The translations under genes were made by a program, and so were the position numbers. The notes beneath the pieces are model-generated. The model was not told the origin of the DNA. It saw only the letters and a program-made list of their open reading frames with translations, and did no database searches. From Rattus norvegicus (lineage: Eukaryota > Chordata > Mammalia > Rodentia > Muridae), in the NCBI RefSeq assembly GCF_036323735.1, contig NC_086022.1:65979202-66043201 (forward strand): a DNA stretch of 64,000 nt, written 5' to 3'. Shown piece by piece: positions 35,561 through 48,204 of the stretch. Positions within the stretch are counted from its first letter, which is position 1. Each line of letters opens with the position of its first letter.

Positions 35561-36623
35561 ACAGGGCTCACACTTATGCATCAAATCATATGTTATTTTG
35601 TGGAATTGGTTAACCTACTGTCACAAGATACTCTATTAGAACGCAAGTGTAAAATGGAGATCTGTTCAAAAGTTAGTTAATCTGAGAAAAGTATAATTAC
35701 GATCTCAATTGGGAATTTCGATTATGTCTAAAATGAATTCTAGTAATGGTGAGTCTGATACCTAAAGAAGCTATTTTCTAAAACTTGAAGTTATTAAATA
35801 TCTGAAGATACCTTAGCAGCATGCTACACTCTACTAACGAAAAATGTATTTTGTTTCGCAATGAATACATATCAGTTTTATATTTCATCATATTTTGGAA
35901 TGCTTTATCTGGATGCTTTATAATACAGTAGTTCCCTCCTCTTTTTATCAAACACAGTCTAAGATGATCTAAAGATACCTAAAAATCAGAGATAATACCA
36001 AACACGACTTTCCCATTTCTGAATATCAACGATGAAGTGCAGTCTATATAATAGATCCAAAACAAAGACTAATAATAAAATAGAATACATATAGCACAGA
36101 GCCAGACAAAAATAAAAAACAATCCGTTGCTTTAAAATAGCAAATTATTTCTTGGATTTTCCATGTAATATTTTCCGAACATGGTTATCTGCAAAGACTT
36201 GCAGGCTTTGAAAATGAAACTCTGAATGAGGGGGAAATACTGTATTATTCAGTTAGATTAAAATGGTCATCCGGATGGAGTTACAGAAGAATTGCACTTT
36301 TCTCTCAATAGCAGCATGGTATTGGGGTTGGGGTAAGGCAGGTGTTACATATAATCATAAGCAATGAAATGTTTTATTCTCTCTGCATTCAGATATACCA
36401 TGTCTATGTCTGTTTAGTTGGGACTGATATGTTGGTGTCATATTGCTAAAATGCTGCAGCTGTAATTGTTGTGATGTTACTTTTAAAATATTGTTAAATT
36501 CTACTTGCTGCCATTTTATTAAAGCTTCACATGCAAATTAAGTTGAAGTTATTTTTATAATAAATTTTGAGGAATATTAGCCTATACTTCTGTACAAGTC
36601 TCATTGAGTACATGAAATAAATT
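35561..36623. other. AT-rich single-copy DNA, no gene seen
   Basis: A perfect octamer ATGCAAAT at 36531-36538 lies in a non-repetitive AT-rich stretch. No exon was found. Confidence 0.5.
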
Positions 36624-36638
36624 ACTGCCTCCCCTCCT

Positions 36639-37063
36639 TTTTTTTCCTTCTTTTTTTTTTATTAACCTCAGTATTTCTTATATACATTTCGAGTGTTATT
36701 CCCTTTCCCGGTTTCCGGGCAAACATCACCCTCCCCCCTCCCCTTCCTTATGGGTGTTCCCCTCCCCATCCTCCCCCCATTGCCGCCCTCCCCCCAACAA
36801 TCTAGTTCACTGGGGGTTCAGTCTTAGCAGGACCCAGGGCTTCCCCTTCCACTGGTGCTCTTACTAGGATATTCATTGCTACCTATGAGGTCAGAGTCCA
36901 GGGTCAGTCCATGTATAGTCTTTAGGTAGTGGCTTAGTCCCTGGAAGCTCCGGTTGCTTGGCATTGTTGTACATATGGGGTCTCGAGCCCCTTCAAGCTC
37001 TTCCAGTTCTTTCTCTGATTCCTTCAACGGGGGTCCTGTTCTCAGTTCAGTGGTTTGCTGCTG
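36639..37063 (-). mobile_element. Rat-type L1 3' end, short 5'-truncated insertion, minus orientation
   Basis: The plus strand shows a T-rich tail (36639-36660), then the reverse complement of the rat L1 3' UTR with its polypurine tract (36725-36790) to about 37063. The insertion is bounded by a perfect 15-bp target-site duplication ACTGCCTCCCCTCCT (36624-36638 and 37064-37078). It carries about 425 bp of L1 and no ORF. Open frames crossing it are artefacts. Confidence 0.97.
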
Positions 37064-37202
37064 ACTGCCTCCCCTCCTAATAGCTTTAGAGAGTTTATAC
37101 ACAGTGTAAATGAACACTGCATTAATGTTTCAATGGCTCCACCTGTAAATACTTTCTTTTTTATAAACAAGCAGCAACTATTACCTATTAAAATGTAAAT
37201 AT

Positions 37203-37520
37203 TGTGCTGGGAAGATTGCTTAGTGATTAAAGAACTTGTTATCCACCCATGAGAACATGAGTTTGGGGCCCCAGGACCCACATAAGAGCCAGGTGAATGT
37301 AATGAGTCCTCTTGATTTCAGACTGAGAAGGCAGACACAGAGATCTCTAGAGTAAACTGGCTGGTGAGACAAGGCCTAACAGCAAGCCTTTTGTTTGAGA
37401 AGCCCAGTCTCAAAGAATAAGGTTGAAAAAATATCAAGGATTAGTGATATCACTCTCTGGCTTGCACATCCCTGTACACATGTGTATGCCTACATAAATG
37501 TATCTGTACACATGTGCATG
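37203..37520 (+). mobile_element. B4-like SINE, plus orientation
   Basis: Begins GTGCTGGGAAGATTGCTTAG (Pol III A-box-like), continues CCCCAGGACCCACATAAGAG, then GAGAAGGCAGACACAGAGAT and CTGGCTGGTGAGACAAGG, and ends in ACACATGTG-rich sequence. The order fits B4 (tRNA/ID head joined to B1-like tail). It is strongly diverged. Confidence 0.65.
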
Positions 37521-37573
37521 AAAAGAAAAATTTAAATCTTTCTAGTAGTATCTTCCTAAATAATTTGAATATT

Positions 37574-37591
37574 CCTATATTCAAATATAGG
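37574..37591. repeat. Short perfect inverted repeat
   Basis: CCTATATT-CA-AATATAGG, 8-bp arms with a 2-base loop, immediately next to the (GA)n tract. Probably of no functional weight. Confidence 0.8.
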
Positions 37592-37604
37592 AGGAGAGGA
37601 GAGG

Positions 37605-37644
<40 letters not shown>
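37591..37644. repeat. (GGAGA)n/(GA)n purine tract
   Basis: GGAGA units leading into about 17 GA units. Confidence 0.95.
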
Positions 37645-37649
<5 letters not shown>

Positions 37650-37733
37650 TTATAAAATGCATTTCTTTTGCATTTGCGTTTATAACTTTCCAGAGATTTT
37701 CATTTATTTTCTTAATATAATTTTATTAGTTGG

Positions 37734-37736
<3 letters not shown>

Positions 37737-37777
<41 letters not shown>

Positions 37778-37870
37778 TCCTCCTCCTTCTCCTCTTCCTC
37801 CTCCTCCCTCTCTCCTTACCCTCGTTTTGTCCTTCCTTCTTCTGGCTATTCTTTTCCTTCTGCTTTTCTT
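37737..37870. repeat. (TC)n and CT-rich pyrimidine tract
   Basis: About 18 TC units followed by about 95 bp of CTCCT/TTCC-rich sequence on the plus strand. Only about 95 bp separate it from the purine tract at 37591-37644, so the two tracts are complementary in composition. Confidence 0.93.
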
Positions 37871-40800
37871 TGTTTTCAATTCTTCTTTCATGGTATTTAA
37901 AACACTAGAGCTATGATTTAATTCTTGGTAGTCTCTGGTCTTATTTAAAATACAGAGTAGTTAATTAAACCATTTGATTGCAGTTAAACAGATGATAGTC
38001 ATGAGACTCTACCTCACTACAATTCTTCACTTGCAATTTATAGTGAAATATTTACCTTACAGTTATTTGTGGAGGTAATGAGATAATATACTTGTAATTA
38101 CATGGTAGAAAAACAACAAAGTTAAACATTCAATACAGGAAAACTGCTTTTGTAAATTATAAAAGGTCTTGTTTTTGGATAATATTTGAACTTTAAAATC
38201 GGAAGTTCTTGGATTTTATTACTTTAAATATTCTGTTAAAATTTTTTCTCATGCAAATGCATATATTTTTAATGCATTTTGCATTTCTTAACAGAGAATG
38301 TAGCTTTAAAATGACTTTCTATTGGAAAATTTCCAATTTTTCAGGACATGGACCATTGAAAATTGCTTTCTTTGTCGCGTGGTACAAAGTTGTGTCCATG
38401 CAGGCAGAGATGTGGGGAGGCAGACAAATGACCATACTGTAGTCTCATTCCGAAATCATTATAGCACTCATTTCTCTTTCCATTTGCCTCATGAAAGATT
38501 CCTGATTCCTAGTTGTATTACCCTTTCAAATGCCTATTTTATTGCCAAAGTATCATCAAATTTTATCTTTTTAATATGTTTTGAATTTGCACAAAATTAA
38601 TTGTCACTACTGCTCTCGGTCTCATCTAGTCCACATCCCCACAGTGTCAACTTACCCCACGGTCATCTTATGGTCTGTTATGTCTTCTTTCAGTGACTCA
38701 GATTAATGTGTAAAATACTTTTAAAATTTTATATATGATATATTTTCATTATATTTCTTTCCCTTACTTTTAATGTTGAATTTCCTGGGCATTCCCTTCC
38801 TCCTTGAGTTTTTTGTGTATTTCTCATTTCTTTTTATACTTCTATTTTGAATGTGTCTTACAATCTATTTCTTCTCCAGTGTCTTCTGCCCCTCTGTTTC
38901 AAATCAGTGGAAGGCATTTACCATTTAAAAACTCAGTTTCTAATTTTACAGCAAAGATCTCGATTTCCTCATTTTATTTTCTGACGGTTATGAAAATAAT
39001 CATTGCATGAGATTTTTTATTTAGTTTTTATTTCACACCTAATTTCAGATCTCTGGTTGTGTAATATGGTGATTTTGTCAATTTTCTTTTTACTGTAAGC
39101 ATTTCATTTTGTCATTCTTGTGTGTACACACTTCCTTTGACTAGTGTATTTTCAGTTAGTCGCACTGTAGGGCAACACCACTTACCACTCCCTGTCTCAC
39201 TACTTCTGTGATTACAAGTCTTCCATAAAAAGGATCTATTTCTAAGTTCTTTCACTGTGCCTCAACTTCTGGTACGTGGTTTTATTACTTAGTTTTATTG
39301 AATTTGTTACTTCCCGAGCCAATGCACACTTTTGTCTTTATCTGTCCTTCATATAATAGTACGTTACATGGCTATGACAACTTTGAGTTCTGTTTCCACC
39401 ACTGTGCCTATAAATATTCTCTGTGTAACAGAGGGATGCAGATTCAGAAGCATTAGCTCTTTGATTGTCTGACATGGTTCACCCTGATAAAGCACAACAA
39501 GGTGTCAGTCATCCTACAGGTGCCCGTTTTAAATCTCCTTAGCTTTTCACTTGTGCTGATGCCTTGGGCACCAAGGAAAAACAGTTCGAGGTACTCTGGT
39601 GTGTTCATGCAGTATGTTTTGTTTCTATGGGTCACCCTAACTCTGTATTCTTGTATCTAGGAGACGATCATTTTTAACATGAAACTGCACCTTAATTTAC
39701 CTCTCCCAGAAGTTTCGTTTCTCCTGACTTTAAAAGTATTGTCAAGACCTATGAAAAGAGATACAGACCTCTTCAGTCTCGGCCCAGCACTGGGCCACTC
39801 TATCTCTTCCCAATCGTCACTGTTCTTTCTTTGGTGCTTCTCCATCCCTTCTTCAGAATTATTTGTCTGATATTTTTGGCAATGTAAGAAAGGCTTTACC
39901 AAGAATCATTTGAGTTCACATTAGGTTACTAGCGCAAACACAGGGAAAGAGCATTGCAGACGTAGTGTAGTGAGCATTCAGTTCTTACTACATGTGTAAG
40001 TTATTTGCATTTACTGTTTTACTTAAATCTAAAAGCAAAACTGTGTGACGACACTTTAAGCCACCTGTCTTTTGAGAGACGCGTGAGCTGAGTCTTGCTA
40101 ACCTCCAAACAAGCCACATAGGAGAAGGACCATGCATAGCCCATACGGAGGTAGGAACTCATCAGAGTAGGGCACACAAGGCAAAGGGAGCTGCTCACAT
40201 TTGGAAGGAGAGAAAGGAGAAGTTGCTCTTTTGTATGCACACGAATATCTCCATACACACAAAGGGTATTTAACAATAGCTAACTAAAGCAATTGCTTTT
40301 CAGCCCAGTAAAGAGATTGGCTTGCAGCTAGGACTAGCAAATGTATCTAAGTAGGAGGAAAAGAAAGAGGACAAGCTATTTAAGCAATTCGATCAAAGCA
40401 CAATGATGCCCTGGTGATTTTTTCACTCTAATATCTAAAGTATTGTCCAGTCCCTCGCACACAGTGATGTGATTTGCTAGGTACTAAGCAGCTGTTAATC
40501 ACCTATGGTTTTGATTTGCATAGTAAATTAGCAGCATCCCATTGTGTACCTGACCTCGCTGTTTCCCTTTCATGTGAGCATTTGAATAGACTCCATGTAA
40601 TTATTGCTGTAATAGGATGAATTCTTTGATGGGATTTTAGATCATCCTTCAGAACTTTAAGGTCCTGATATGAAAGCATCAGGGCTTTATTGGCTCTGTT
40701 ACTACACCTGTCGCCATTTTAAGATGTGAAGACTGTGAGACTCTTTTCATCATGGAGAATCTTAGAACAAAGCCGCTCTTATGTGCAACGGTAGGACATG

Positions 40801-41008
40801 AAAAGAAACATAATTGGAGGTGTGCAAGATATTTGCAGTTCTTCACATAGAGCTCAGACGTCTTTGCCCTGAACTTCAGCAGCTCAGATCTGGCTGCCTT
40901 ATTAGTGTTTCTCATTTCTGGGCTGTTAATGTTTTCTTGATGATGAGTATTAACTAACTCCTGATTGCAACATTCCTAGGCTCGGTGGACCAGTCAAAAC
41001 TAAGGTAG

Positions 41009-41010
<2 letters not shown>
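37871..41010. other. AT-rich single-copy DNA, no gene seen
   Basis: No named repeat and no splice-supported exon over about 3.1 kb. The 40440-40650 stretch contains an ATTTGCAT octamer (reverse ATGCAAAT) and looks non-repetitive. Confidence 0.5.

Positions 41011-41080
<70 letters not shown>
41011..41080. repeat. (GT)14(GA)21 compound microsatellite
   Basis: GT run switching directly to a GA run near 41039. Confidence 0.97.
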
Positions 41081-41085
<5 letters not shown>

Positions 41086-41501
41086 GTGGGAAATAAATTT
41101 GTTTCCAAATTAAGTCATCCAGAAAGCCACTCAGTTTTCATTCAAATTTATGTGTTTTGATTTTACTTAGGACTCCATAATCTAGTTGTCACAATATTCT
41201 CATTCTGTCCCAGCACAGTATTACACAGTCTGAACAGATTCTATGTGGTTTTTGTCACTTCTAGGGAAACCTGTATCTATTTCTAGTCATTTACATTCCA
41301 ATAGCCTTTATGCATGAGAAGAAAGAAAAACCAGAGTCTAACAATGAAGCGATCCTAAGTTACACATTAATGCTATTGATAAAAATTACTATCCCATCCC
41401 TTAATATACCTATGGCTATTTATAAATATATCTAATATATGTGATATAATAATATGATATATTTATAACTAAAACATCTTACACATACATGAAAATCCAC
41501 A

Positions 41502-41504
41502 ACA

Positions 41505-41547
<43 letters not shown>
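41502..41547. repeat. (CA)n microsatellite
   Basis: CA run with one TA interruption near 41511. It follows a very AT-rich stretch (41400-41470). Confidence 0.95.
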
Positions 41548-41549
<2 letters not shown>

Positions 41550-42760
41550 CATAAATATAAGATACGTCACTTGCTGCACATTTAGAAATGGTCTAGGTAT
41601 TCTGTAGGTTTATCACTCTTTAAATATGATGCCATTATTCTTGATTTATATGTGAGGATATAGGTTTGGAAAGTGTAGTAAGTACTTCATTTAAAACGAT
41701 GCAACTGTTTCCCCTTGGGACAGGGACTCACCGTCACATTCTTCAGCTTTGTGCTGAATGGACTCTGATTTGTGCATATCCTCAGGCGATATCTTCCTGT
41801 ACACAGCGGTTTACAGGAAGAAACAACTGAGTGCAATCATTGTATTTGGTTGCAAAAATACTTGGCAGCCAACTATATAACTCAATGGTTTCAAAATACC
41901 TTTGTTTATTACATTGTCCCCCATTCAAAGTCATTATGATTTAATTTTCTTATTATATACCCTGGTTGCTATTCTTTCTCTCCTTTACATTTCTTAATAT
42001 AATATAATCTTATTAATGAATGTTGAAAAAGTTCTGTGGACACTGACTAGAAGAGATTCCACAAATGGTCAAGGGGTGGACCACAAATTTTTCCATACTT
42101 TTAACACATTATAACTATATTAACATAGTTATACATATCAACAATGCCTTCCAAAAATATTAAAACAATTGGCTAATGGTGATTTCCTATCTTATTATAG
42201 AACTATCTTTGACTGTACAATTTTGTCCTTGCAATAAAAAATGTAATTAAAACATGGATCTCAACCTTTATATATTCCTGAGGGAATATGTTTTTATAGG
42301 AAAAGGAATGACTTGACACTAAGAATGCAACACTAATTAAAAATTAAGACTAAAATTTTCTAATTTTTCTTTCAACAATGTTATGCTTTTCTTTAAGCAA
42401 GCTGCATTTGCTTAAATGTGGCTGGAATCTGTGCTTTGTCTGTTCTTAAATGGAGTTTGACTTTTGTCTGTTCTTAAAATATTCAGCAAATATTGAGTAC
42501 CTATCACAATTCAGATTCCTTGTGGTTCCATCAACTTTGAGACATTTCCCAAGTGATTTATTTATGATGATATCTGAAGGGTAGAATAATTTGAATGTGT
42601 CCCTTGCTAAGTTAGAAATATCCATATTTTAACATTATCCTTTCTCAAATTAAATATAGTTGTATCATTTTTTTATTTTCATTCTTCCCCTTGAACAACC
42701 CATGTAGTGTTGTTACTCTGTGCTCTCTTAAATCCACGTCTCCTTTTTCTTTATTTGTTG

Positions 42761-42762
<2 letters not shown>
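41548..42762. other. AT-rich single-copy DNA, no gene seen
   Basis: No exon, RNA gene or named repeat was seen. Confidence 0.5.

Positions 42763-42805
<43 letters not shown>
42763..42805. repeat. (CA)21 microsatellite
   Basis: Uninterrupted CA run. Confidence 0.97.
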
Positions 42806-42808
<3 letters not shown>

Positions 42809-45800
42809 TATGAACTGAGCAGGTTTTATCACAATATCACAGAAGACTTCCTGTTCTTCTGACTCTTAATCTTTTGACCCTCTAATTCTCTGATATTTCC
42901 TAAATCTCTGGTATAGGAGTTGTTCTTAATTTAATATGTTATTAGGGGCTGGTTATCACACAATCATTTGTCATCTGCCATTTAATTGGTGATCATTTTC
43001 TATAACTTTAAGTTCAGTTATTAGTAATTTAATATATCCCCATCAGTGAGAAAAAAAAGTACAAGCATTTTTCACTAATTTTCAACTACACCCAATAATG
43101 TGTGTCATAGTAGAACAAAATAAGATTTTGAGATGAATATAGGTTACAAATTTGCTCCCCATCCTGTGCAAACTCTGACCCTCTTCCGTAGTCCATTCTT
43201 TCACAGCACTACAGCCTTATTAGACCTATCACTTTCCTCCTGTTTATGCATGGAAAAGGTCACTTCATGTCAAGTGGATGGACAAGAGATACCGTTGGGC
43301 ACAGAATTACTGATTCTTGTACAGCTTATTAGATGGTAATATTTTTGCTACACTCTGGAAACATATTATGAGATAGAAACTCATTAATACTAATGATAGT
43401 TAATCATTAATACTGCTACATAAGCAGCTACATGGCTTTAAAAAATTGCAATGCTACTTAAAAAATTAAATTAGTAATGTTTTAGTATCATCTTGAAATG
43501 AGGCGGTAATATCACCTCTCCTGGAGAGATGTGCATGAGGTAATCTTGATAGTTTACTGTCAGACTTACAACACATCACAATAAAAGTTGCTATACTAAT
43601 AGAGTTATTTAGTTCCTTACATAGATGAGAAATGATGGAGAAACCCCCAAGCTTCCAGTGAAACATAACTTTAATATCTGCCACACAGAAAATAAATTCT
43701 TAAGTCATGTATTTATGTTAAATATCTGGTTCAATGAGCGTTTAGCATCTACCTAAATGTGTCTATAATGTAAAGCAGATTAGTCTATTAATTTTTATAA
43801 CAAAGTCTTTGAACATGCTCTTTGTAGCTGGCATCTTTCTGATGGAAAAGCATTTAAGATAATAAAATAAATTATGAGTTAGCGTCTTTGTCGTTCAGGG
43901 GAGTGGAATCCCAGCATTCTATCAGAAGAAGTGATTCAAGGGAAGGTACTTTTTGAAGCAAAAGCTCTTTGGAGACCTCGCCAAAGCAAGCTCTGTTTCT
44001 CGGAGTCTTGAAAGCACACGTCTATGGTTGTTATGGAAATACACCTTCTCAGCAGATGTCCTGGGCACATGCATCTGAACTCTCTCTCCCTCCAAAGATA
44101 TGGGATCTACAAGGTCACTTACCTGAGTGTGTGCTCCTGCTTCTCGGCTCTCTAACATTTCCTTGACACACAGTGTTGTGAGGTGGGTGTTCTCTTTTCA
44201 GGACATCAAAGTTGAAGTGTAAAGAAAGGATACATATGTAGGTAGCAGAGCTTCCGATTCTGACTCTAAATGCCTTTCCTTTGCCATTACAATGGAGTGC
44301 TTTTCTGGAACCATGTAGGAAATGTACCTGATTTCCCCACACATCAAGGATGTTTCCCAAAGATCCTTTCCAAATGCCAGAATGATACTGGTTGGCACTG
44401 GTAATTCATTGTCTATTGCTGGTCACTTATCAAAAATTACTTTCAAACTCTGAATTAAATGTCTGACTTATTTTGAAAGATCCACAAACAAGGCAAAATC
44501 CAACTTTACCTTCTCTCCTTGCCTGCTTCACTCAATCTCCTGCTTTGCATCGGGAATCTAAAAATATGCACACAGTCGTTTACCTCTGTTTCCTTTTATT
44601 TCTTGTCATTATTGTTCCAATCGTTAGCTTCCTTTCCTGGTTCATGCGATGTTTCTCAATTGATTATACAATCATTGAAGTGGCAAACTTCAGACTTGCC
44701 CACTTTCCAGTTGATTGCAAAGATTCATAAAACAGCATCTGAAGGAAGAAAATACCTGAAAGTAAAACAATTATGGTTTTCCTTCATTGTTGAGTATTAT
44801 AGGGACAGAAACTTCAGTCTGCTTATTTCAGAATAGAGAAGCTAGGTTCACCGCAGGTTGCCATGGTTCATTCACATCACCTGCTGTCTAAAATATATCT
44901 CACCCCTCTCACTTTGGAGAAATATATAGAATAATCATGACCCATGGAGAACATTAGAAAGAACCCCTTTAATATAAAATAAAATAAAATCATGCGGCGG
45001 AAAAGGAATGTAAGAGAAAAGGAATATATTTACTGATACAATTGTCAATATTTTGAGTAGTTCAGAATGCAGTAGGGTTTTTGAGTCATGATTTCCTCAT
45101 TTACAAAAGAAAATTACTGATCCAATATATCTACTGATGGGGGAAAGAGGAGACTCTGTAAGTTACATACAAATGTGTGTATTACAATGAAAGGGGTGTT
45201 TCTGAGTGAATGACACGTGAGTCTTTAGGTGATTTTATTTTTTTTAAGTAGGGGCATTGGTTCCTTTTCATAACAGTAATTTCTTTTGGGCACAGAAAGA
45301 ATCATGATCTGACATTCTCAGAGGACCATAGAGAAGTAGTAACACTCTCACCAAGAGCCTCACGTATGTAAATTTTGATTTACAGACTTTTAAGGATTTG
45401 TAACAGCATTCATTAGTAAACATGATGATATCCCTCATGAAAAAATTGTACTTTTGAAGACAAGCTATAGATTTAGCAAAAGAGAGGTACAGCTATGGCG
45501 TGGCTCATTTTGAAGTTTAAGAGAAGAAATGGTAAAGTCAAGTAAGGAGCTTAAAGTCATAAGTCAGTCATGATCCATCAATCTCATCATGAGAGTAGAT
45601 TGTTTACCAATAAATGCTGTTACAAATCCCTAAAAGTCTGTAAGTCAAAATCTACACATGTGAGAATCTGTGTCCAAAAGAAATCAGCAGTTTTTAAAGG
45701 AACCAGTGCCCTACTTAAAAAATAAAATCACCCAAAGATTCACTTGTTATTCACTCATTAACATCATTTTCATTGTAGTATACATATGTGTATATAACTT

Positions 45801-45924
45801 AAAAATCTCTCTAAGTTTGATGAATATGTGGACATTGTCATTAGCATTGGGTCTCTCACCTCAGAGATCAGGGAACCTGCTAAAGAAGGGGAGGAAAGAT
45901 TGTAGACGTCAGAGGGAACTTGTA
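42806..45924. other. AT-rich single-copy DNA, no confirmed gene
   Basis: About 3.1 kb without a named repeat. On the minus strand a perfect donor 9-mer, CAG|GTAAGTG, lies near 44118-44126. An (AAAAT)3 run occurs at 44978-44993. Confidence 0.45.
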
Positions 45925-46250
45925 TGACTCTGCAACAGGTCCTCTGCATACATGTTATGACTGTCAGCTTGGTGTTTTTGTGGAAGCGAGTGTAACTCTG
46001 CTACTTTTGTCAGCTCTTTGGACTCTTCTACTCTTATTGAGAAGCCATGTTCCTCTTCTTTATGAGGGTGTTTGTCTTGTCTTCTTGTATCTTATTTTTG
46101 GTCCAGTTTGGTTCTTGTCTCTTGGGGACCTGCTTTTTTCTGAAGAGGAGAATGGATCTGGGGGAGAGAGGAAATTGAGTGGGAGCTGGAAAGAATAGAA
46201 GGAGGGAAAACTGTGGTTAGGATGTTTTTATAAGTAAAAATAAAAATCTA
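45925..46250 (+). mobile_element. Lx-type L1 3' UTR fragment, plus orientation
   Basis: Landmarks in order: AACAGGTCCTCTGCATACAT, GTTATGACTGTCAGCTTGGT, TTTTTCTGAAGAGGAGAATG, GATCTGGGGGAGAGAGGAAA and AAAACTGTGGTTAGGATGTT, then an A-rich tail. The 92-residue frame at 45920-46198 is a reading of this non-coding sequence. Confidence 0.85.
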
Positions 46251-46280
46251 TTTTTCTGTAGAAAGGAAGGAAGGAAGAGC

Positions 46281-46475
46281 GGGGTGGAGAGATGGCTCAG
46301 CGGTTAAGAGCACTGACTACTCTTCCAGAGGTCCTGAGTTCAAATCCCAGCAACCACATGGTGGCTCACAGCCATCTGTAATGAGATCTGATGCCCTCTT
46401 CTGGTGTGCCTGAAGACAGCTACAGTGTACTCACATACATTAAATAAATAAATCTTTAAAAAATAAGAAAGAAAG
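46281..46475 (+). mobile_element. B2 SINE, plus orientation
   Basis: Near-consensus B2: GGGGTGGAGAGATGGCTCAG, CGGTTAAGAGCACTGACTAC, GAGTTCAAATCCCAGCAACC, ACATGGTGGCTCACAGCCAT and CTGATGCCCTCTTCTGGTGT, then the AATAAATAAATC-type A-rich tail. The tRNA-derived A and B boxes are present. Low divergence suggests a fairly recent copy. Confidence 0.96.
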
Positions 46476-47634
46476 AAATAGGAGCCAACATATTTATCTC
46501 TCATATATTATTTTTTATTCCTTCCCAGGCCTTCTTTTTGTACATACTTGTTCACTGATCTTGAATTATCAGGCTAATGGATGATGCAGCCCACTTTTAT
46601 GGTCCCTGCTTTCAGACCTCATGGCTGCATTCTGCTCACTGCTTCAGCATGTGCGTACATATACATCCTGTGTTTGTATGTGAATCCATACAAATGGTTA
46701 TCTTGTATAATGGTTAAAGTTACTATTTTGACGCCCACATCAGGACCTTGATAAATTGTAGCCCATATAAATTAAATGTGGTCTTACTTTGTCAGTCCCT
46801 CAGTTGTGGAAAGAGATGCACAATTTGAAGTCAAATTTCATTTTTGGGAAAATAAAGACAAAAATGAACACAGTTGATCCTTGTTTCATGGACCATACTA
46901 TGAGCATAGAGGAGAGAGGGCCTTGGTGGCTTTGGAGTTCTTAGATGAGAGAAGTTTACTATAGATTGATATGTAGAAATTTAAGAGGGGGTGGCAAAAA
47001 CACAAAGTTCCTGTGTAGCAGATGGGGGTCCCAAGGAAAAGGAGACCATTGAGCTCTTAGTCGGAGACCTTTATACAGGACTTATGCCTGTATAAAATTA
47101 GGTGTGGGGGACAGGAGAGACTGTCCAGTACAGTTTGCTCACTGAGGTGTCCATGTGCCCTCTCTCTCTCAGTCCTGTGGACACAAACAGCCTTTATGGC
47201 AAAGGTGTTCATTTATCAAACAAATAAATGTGGCCAGAGCTCTCTCTAGCATTTCTGGCCTCTCTCAAGGACATCCTCTAATCTGCCGCTTTGGGATCCT
47301 GGCCCTAATGAGCAGTTTCTAGCTCTTGTTCTCGTGGTTACTTTCTCTCCACAGAAGCATTCAGTCTTCATGGAATGAGCTTGGCCTTCTTTAAAGAGGT
47401 TATTTCTCTTTATTCTATTCAAGGATCTCGTCTTATCTATAAGATGACCTCATGATATAGACTCTGGGGATACATTACCAGTTTAGTTAAAGATTTACTT
47501 TTATTTTTTTCCTACTCTGGTTTTGCTATATGTTGTGTCCTCACAATATTTTTCTGTTTTTATTTTAAAGCTCCACATTCTGCTTTAAAGTGTATTCATG
47601 ACAGTTTTACTTAATTAGCTTATTTTTCCTTAAA
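46476..47634. other. Single-copy or unrecognised DNA, no gene seen
   Basis: The 46990-47390 part is somewhat GC-richer and could be an old LTR or repeat that I cannot name. No open frame of interest. Confidence 0.4.
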
Positions 47635-47661
47635 AGTGTGTGTGTGTGTGTGTGTGTGTAT
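47635..47661. repeat. (GT)n microsatellite
   Basis: About 12 GT units with a TA interruption at the 3' side. Confidence 0.93.
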
Positions 47662-47726
47662 GTGTTTATATGTAGTCACTGAAAATGGTATTTACTATGT
47701 GATGTGGTGTGCGTGTTCACTAGTGT

Positions 47727-47772
47727 GCATGCATGTGTGCCTGCCTGCCTGCCTGCATGTCTGTCTGTCTGA
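47727..47772. repeat. (TGCC)n/(TGTC)n tetranucleotide tract
   Basis: CATGCATG, then TGCC units and TGTC units ending CTGTCTGTCTG. Confidence 0.9.
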
Positions 47773-47846
47773 GAGTGGGTGATATGATATTCATATAAAG
47801 ATACAAAAATGTTAATTTATTTTACAATTCAGGATCAAAAGATACT

Positions 47847-47849
<3 letters not shown>

Positions 47850-47892
<43 letters not shown>

Positions 47893-47930
47893 CTCTCTCC
47901 TCTCTCCTCTCTCCTCTCTCATTCCTTCAC
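47850..47930. repeat. (TC)n and CTCTCC-rich pyrimidine tract
   Basis: About 20 TC units followed by CTCTCTCCTC repeats. It explains the Ser-Leu-rich frame at 47809-48177. Confidence 0.95.
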
Positions 47931-48204
47931 CCTCCCTCATTCAGTCCCTCTCCTTTCCCCTTTCTTCCCTAACTCATCTCCCACATTAGTCTTTACTCTT
48001 ATCAAGTCCAGATTCATCCTGGTTTTGACTTTACTTTCAAAAGTTTTCTGGAATGATTACTTTGTCCAATGTTTTGTTTTGTTTTGTTTTTTTGTTTGTT
48101 TTTGGTGGTTGATTATTTGTTTCATTCGCTTTGTTTGGGGCCCTCTTGCTATCCTGGGCCATCTGGTGATGTCCTAGCATATGCTTTTACTTTCGTCTTG
48201 TAAT

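Noticed and set aside
45920..46198. 92-residue hydrophobic plus-strand open frame resembling a membrane protein
   Set aside because: The sequence is an L1 3' UTR. The Leu/Phe richness comes from T-rich DNA.
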